Assembly (NCBI GenBank): GCA_026989435.1 | Contig: JALSJI010000092.1 | Coordinates: 1 to 36,495, forward strand | Length of the DNA stretch: 36,495 nucleotides | Origin: Sulfurovum sp. | GTDB taxonomy: Bacteria > Campylobacterota > Campylobacteria > Campylobacterales > Sulfurovaceae | Direction: 5' to 3' | Part shown: positions 33,173 to 36,495 of the stretch, in pieces | How the letters are laid out: the number at the start of each line of letters is the position of its first letter | How positions within the stretch are numbered: the stretch's first letter is position 1 | Program-made: the position numbers and the translations under genes | Notes under the pieces: generated by a model | Databases searched by the model: none | Told to the model about the DNA's origin: nothing | The model's input: only the letters and a program-made list of their open reading frames with translations

Positions 33173-33634
33173 ATGCCGCCTAATCCACCCTCTAATGACA
33201 TAGGAAGCATAATATCACTGTTTATATCACAAAAGAATCTGCAAAAAAGAGTCTCCAAAAAAAGCATTCATCTCGATTTACCTGGAATTCTCAATGACAA
33301 ATACTACAATACAAACATACAACGTTCCGTACTCATCACATCTCTTGAAAGTTACCGGTTGGCAAACGATAAACAAATCCACATGCCCTATGGCTCACTG
33401 GGGGAGAATATACTTATAGATTACAATCCCTATAAACTATTACCGGGTACACAACTCAAAACTGGAACATGTTTGCTCGAAATTAGCCAAAACTGTACCA
33501 TGTGCGAACATCTCTCAAATATCAATAAAGAACTTCCCTCACTTTTAAAAGATGACAGAGGGATCTTTGCAAAAGTCATTCAAAAAGGAGTCATCCGACA
33601 AGGAGACTCAATTTATTTAATACCTACTGCCTAA
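33173..33634 (+). CDS. MOSC-domain protein divergent from soxC
   Basis: 153 residues from the ATG at 33173, which has AAGGAG 5 bases upstream. The MOSC pattern is visible: HMPYGSLGENILIDYN, LLPGTQLKTGTCLLEISQNCTMCEHL (conserved Cys), and DDRGIFAKVIQKGVIRQGDSIYLI. MOSC domains bind or sulfurate molybdenum cofactor. The divergent position beside soxC suggests it handles cofactor for SoxC; the biochemistry is inference. No signal peptide, so cytoplasmic, consistent with Moco loading before Tat export. Confidence 0.8.
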   Translation: MPPNPPSNDIGSIISLFISQKNLQKRVSKKSIHLDLPGILNDKYYNTNIQRSVLITSLESYRLANDKQIHMPYGSLGENILIDYNPYKLLPGTQLKTGTCLLEISQNCTMCEHLSNINKELPSLLKDDRGIFAKVIQKGVIRQGDSIYLIPTA

Positions 33635-33653
33635 GGCAAAATCCGTCTTAAAA

Positions 33654-34652
33654 CTATTTTTTCTTTTGTGTCAATTTTTGCAAAATAGCTTCAAACTTTT
33701 TTTGTGCATCCAACAGCACGTCAAGAGATTCTTTATCTTCAATACCTAAAGATGCTATCCATTTATAGACTGTCGGAAATGCCATATGCACCTCTTTTTC
33801 CTCCTTCTTCTGATACATATACATACAACATGGAGCAAAAGCACCTGCTGCAGGGTGCTTTTTTACAACGACATAAATCACTTCAAGCTTACAAATCGAG
33901 TAGGTATCGTAATAGAGATACGCTGTAATATTGTTCTCTTCAAAATCATACCCAAGATCGGTAAACCCGGCCAAAATAAATCCACTAGGGGCAAGAGAAC
34001 CTTCAAACTCCATTTGGAAATCATCTTTTTCCTCTTCCCAATCTGCATCATCCTCCAACAAAAGTGTTGCCCTTGCAACTAAACTACCTTCTGGCTTTTT
34101 CATCTTATACGTTACTTTCTCCAAAGCACCATTTGGCATTGCTTGATGTAAAGCCGTTATAATAGACTTTTCGAGTGCTACTATTTCAGGATGATCCTCA
34201 GGAATACTCATCATCCTAGCGGCTGTCTTTGCAGATAAAAATGCTACTGAAATCGTCTTTGCGCCCTTTTTTGTATAAATAGACATACTCATCGGTGTAA
34301 AAAGTCCTATTTCAGGATATTTTACTGCTAGATTTCGTACAGTATCTTTTCTATATACCGTAAAGAGGTTATAGATATCAAAACCAGTCTCTTTGAATTT
34401 TGCTACAAAAGGTGTATTCATATCTCTATGTTCAGAGATAAAAAACCCCTCCTTAACAAAAGCCTCTTCAATCGTTTTTGGTGTTATTTTTCCATCTTCA
34501 TTGTTTGCTGTAAATATCTGTACATCCTGCGTATCGACAGCCGTCTGTAATGCCGGAGATGCTTCAGGTTTTATAGCCGTCTTAGCTTCTACCGTACTCA
34601 ATGCAACAAACACCCAAACAATAACCGAAAACCCTTTCATAAATTGTTTCAT
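33654..34652 (-). CDS. Exported tandem DUF302 protein
   Basis: 332 residues, signal peptide (ending STVEA near residue 23), then two DUF302-like domains: about 55-185 with FTPMSMSIYTKKG, and about 215-325 with FAPCCMYMYQKKEE. The conserved strand before each basic end and the final helices (ITALHQAMPNG; FEAILQKL) repeat, showing internal duplication. Only the second domain keeps Cys in this strand. Function of DUF302 is unknown; the neighbours (sox genes, porin) suggest the periplasm. AAAGGA lies 5 bases before the start. The stop is 20 bases after that of the convergent MOSC gene. Confidence 0.75.
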   Translation of the reverse strand: MKQFMKGFSVIVWVFVALSTVEAKTAIKPEASPALQTAVDTQDVQIFTANNEDGKITPKTIEEAFVKEGFFISEHRDMNTPFVAKFKETGFDIYNLFTVYRKDTVRNLAVKYPEIGLFTPMSMSIYTKKGAKTISVAFLSAKTAARMMSIPEDHPEIVALEKSIITALHQAMPNGALEKVTYKMKKPEGSLVARATLLLEDDADWEEEKDDFQMEFEGSLAPSGFILAGFTDLGYDFEENNITAYLYYDTYSICKLEVIYVVVKKHPAAGAFAPCCMYMYQKKEEKEVHMAFPTVYKWIASLGIEDKESLDVLLDAQKKFEAILQKLTQKKK

Positions 34653-34682
34653 ATCTATCCTTTTCTAGCCTAATTACAAGAA

Positions 34683-34735
34683 AGACGGACAAGCGTTTGC
34701 CGTCTATCTTAATACCCCCATGCAAAAAAAGCATG
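34683..34735 (-). terminator. Two stem-loops after the DUF3373 gene
   Basis: Reading the minus strand after the stop at 34757: CATGC-TTTTTTT-GCATG (34719-34735), then AGACGG...CCGTCT with an inner CAA/TTG extension (34683-34705), followed by TTTCTT. The second is a plausible intrinsic terminator for the porin-like gene; the first may be an extra hairpin. Confidence 0.6.
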
Positions 34736-34756
34736 CGAAAACCTTCTTTTTCTATC

Positions 34757-36352
34757 TTAGAATCTATATCGAATATAAAATCTTAAATCCTGTGCCGATT
34801 CAACAACATTGGGTAAAAAGAGTGCCGCTCCTGCCATCTCACCGGCAGTTTTTTGTGCTTGCGCCAACGGCATACCCTGTGCCATTAAATTACCCGTAAC
34901 CACACCAATATTATGGGCACCGTTTGCATCAACGGTGCCCCCCATTGCTTTAAATGCATTTGCACCTTTTTTCATATCGTCAATTTTGTTTGCTGCACCC
35001 GAAAAGTTCCCAAAGAAGCCACTGCTTCCTGTATATTCATAGTCAATTTTAGTATAACGTATCTGTGCAGATAAAGCCTCTGTAATTTGATAAGTAAAGT
35101 ATGCTTCTACTGCATCACCTCTAGCTGCAAGCTTAGATCCAATCATTGTATCTTCTGCATAAGTAAACGGTCTCCAATATTGTGAACCATGATTATACTC
35201 AAGACCCAATTTCCTGCTCTCGGTTATTGGCAACTGCGTACCTATCCAATAGGAAGTTCCTGTTTCACTCTCTGATGAGCCTAGCATGCTGCTTCCTGGA
35301 TTTGGTTCTGTTTTACTCCATGCAAAAGAACCAAACAGTTTTGCATCAGAAAAATAACCCTCTTCAGTCAATCCGTCTACAAGAACAGAGAGTGCCGCAC
35401 CCTGCATATCTCCATACTGCTGAAATGCAGATACCGAAATGCCCGTCAAACTAGGATTCGCCGGGTTAGCCGTATCCATAGCAGGAACCCCGTCTTGCCC
35501 CGGTAAATCAAATGCTCTATACCAGGTAGTCTTAACAATATACTGACCATCATTATAAGGTTCAAAAATAAACCCTGCTAATTTGATATCTTCTATACCG
35601 CTTGCATCTCCATTAGCATAAGGCGTAGGTGTTTCAAATAAAGGCTGAGCATTCGTAGAGCCTTGCCCCATGCAAAGCTTAAAACTCATGCCTGGAATAC
35701 CGGTTATATTGGAGAGATCAAGTTTTGAACTTAAGCCATCAAACTCAACATTAATAATATGTCCTAAAGGTGAAGATGCTCCGTCATCATCTCTCAAATT
35801 TACCAAAAATCCATTTGTAGAGGGCCTTCTCCCTACAGAAAAAGTCCAAGGTATATTGGTGCCAAAGAGGCTATCGCCCAAGTAAAGCCAATACGCCTGC
35901 CTTACTTTAAGCGTATTATTTGTAAGTGCCTCATTTCCGGTCCAATCAAACTGTCCGCCAAGACTAAAGTTTCTATTTATAGGAGATGAAAAGTCCGCCC
36001 CAAAAGCCTTATTCATGGAAAGCTGCCCTTTAAAAACATTATTTTCATCTGGAGCATACTCCATATTTAACCATAGTCTCATTGACATAAGATCGTTTTT
36101 CCCTCTTGTGCTTCCGTCAGCCAAATCATAGTTAATATTATCAATTGCAGTTCGCAAGTCAGCACTCCACTTAATATTGTCATTGGCATCATGCGCTTTT
36201 ACTTTATTAAGTTTTTTATTCTGTTTTTTAAGTTGCTTCTTTAAATCTGCCAACTCCTCTTCAAGCATACCGAGTTTATCGCTCAGAGCAGATGCCTGCA
36301 ATGTTGCAATAGCCATAGAAGCAATCAGCGATACCTTAATCATCCTTTTCAT
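34757..36352 (-). CDS. DUF3373 outer-membrane (porin-like) protein
   Basis: 531 residues. The signal peptide ends near LQASA, followed by a short coiled coil (about 24-55, MLEEELADLKKQLKKQNKKL) and a long run of alternating amphipathic strands ending DLRFYIRYRF, whose terminal aromatic residue is the usual outer-membrane insertion signal. The ordered strands (WSADLRTAIDNINYDL, MSMRLWLNMEYAP, LGLEYNHGSQYW) fit the DUF3373 family of Campylobacterota outer-membrane proteins. Solute unknown. AAGGAGAAG precedes the ATG. A single-gene unit with its own terminator pair. Confidence 0.85.
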   Translation of the reverse strand: MKRMIKVSLIASMAIATLQASALSDKLGMLEEELADLKKQLKKQNKKLNKVKAHDANDNIKWSADLRTAIDNINYDLADGSTRGKNDLMSMRLWLNMEYAPDENNVFKGQLSMNKAFGADFSSPINRNFSLGGQFDWTGNEALTNNTLKVRQAYWLYLGDSLFGTNIPWTFSVGRRPSTNGFLVNLRDDDGASSPLGHIINVEFDGLSSKLDLSNITGIPGMSFKLCMGQGSTNAQPLFETPTPYANGDASGIEDIKLAGFIFEPYNDGQYIVKTTWYRAFDLPGQDGVPAMDTANPANPSLTGISVSAFQQYGDMQGAALSVLVDGLTEEGYFSDAKLFGSFAWSKTEPNPGSSMLGSSESETGTSYWIGTQLPITESRKLGLEYNHGSQYWRPFTYAEDTMIGSKLAARGDAVEAYFTYQITEALSAQIRYTKIDYEYTGSSGFFGNFSGAANKIDDMKKGANAFKAMGGTVDANGAHNIGVVTGNLMAQGMPLAQAQKTAGEMAGAALFLPNVVESAQDLRFYIRYRF

Positions 36353-36377
36353 TTCTTCTCCTTAATATAAAATGAAC

Positions 36378-36401
36378 TACCCCGCTGCAAGCAACGGGGT
36401 A
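36378..36401 (-). terminator. Hairpin after the gene at the right edge
   Basis: TACCCCG (36378-36384) and CGGGGTA (36395-36401) with an inner TGC-AA-GCA pair form a stable stem. Read on the minus strand it follows the partial gene ending at 36419 and precedes the DUF3373 gene; a T-rich stretch (TTCATTTTAT) follows. Confidence 0.55.
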
Positions 36402-36418
36402 TCCATTTCCGTTCAAGC

Positions 36419-36495
36419 TTACAAGTCAAATTTTAGCTGACCCGTATGCACCTTGTTGTATACTTTTCCTTGATTTTTAACATACCGACGTATCA
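36419..36495 (-). CDS. C-terminus of an unidentified protein (cut by window edge)
   Basis: A minus-strand frame enters from the right edge and ends with TAA at 36419-36421. The last visible residues are basic and end YNKVHTGQLKFDL. It is followed by a G+C-rich hairpin, as expected for a gene end. Too short to identify; the other minus frame here stops after 16 codons. Confidence 0.4.
   Translation of the reverse strand, partial: IRRYVKNQGKVYNKVHTGQLKFDL

Overview
This window is a dense, AT-rich bacterial chromosome segment. Gene content and order point to a sulfur-oxidising Campylobacterota (Epsilonproteobacteria) relative, of the Sulfurovum/Sulfurimonas kind. The clues are a soxCDYZ cluster, menaquinone synthesis by the futalosine route (mqnD), a short campylobacterotal BioB, a DUF3373 outer-membrane protein, a Cj1289-like SurA chaperone next to dcd, and the orders lspA-glmM-rpsT-prfA and recA-eno-divIC-like, which I recall from Helicobacter/Campylobacter genomes. 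No tRNA, rRNA, CRISPR array or intact mobile element was seen. No gene-free stretch exceeds 300 bases. Many promoters carry an extended -10 of the form TATGCTAWAAT without an obvious -35 box. Layout: 1-1.4 kb is the edge of a surface-polysaccharide locus (start of an asparagine-synthase-like gene and a Wzx-type flippase, minus strand). 1.5-3.9 kb is a 12-heme membrane-anchored cytochrome c. 4.0-7.7 kb (plus) holds a SurA-like chaperone, dcd and topA. 7.7-10.7 kb (minus) is an overlapping pair of membrane proteins with related SPOR-like periplasmic domains; the larger is a hybrid sensor kinase whose catalytic parts are degenerate. 10.85-12.85 kb is bioB plus a CPA2 antiporter. 12.85-16.7 kb (minus) is recA, a DCC thiol protein, eno, a DivIC/FtsB-like protein and an acidic exported protein rich in bacterial N-glycosylation sequons. 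16.9-18.6 kb is mqnD-murB. 18.6-20.7 kb (minus) is a cell-envelope cluster with two paralogous YkuD L,D-transpeptidases, a charged helical protein and a DUF1566 protein. 20.8-23.6 kb is tpx, then ccoG behind a catalytically dead serine-recombinase-like gene. 23.7-24.5 kb is moaC and a DUF493 gene. 24.5-27.2 kb (minus) is a phytase-like esterase, lspA and glmM. 27.4-29.3 kb is rpsT, prfA and a small unknown. 29.4-34.7 kb is the soxCDYZ cluster, a divergent MOSC protein and a tandem DUF302 protein. 34.8-36.4 kb is a DUF3373 porin-like protein, followed by the last codons of another gene at the right edge. How the genes fit together: SoxCD (molybdenum enzyme plus dihaem cytochrome) oxidises sulfane sulfur carried on SoxYZ. 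MoaC makes the cofactor precursor and the MOSC protein may handle the cofactor. CcoG assists assembly of the cbb3 oxidase that would accept the electrons, and menaquinone comes partly through MqnD. The observations most worth following are the pseudo-histidine-kinase pair, the dead recombinase translationally coupled to ccoG, the sequon-dense exported protein beside the divisome-like protein, and the Sec-type signals on SoxY and SoxZ.
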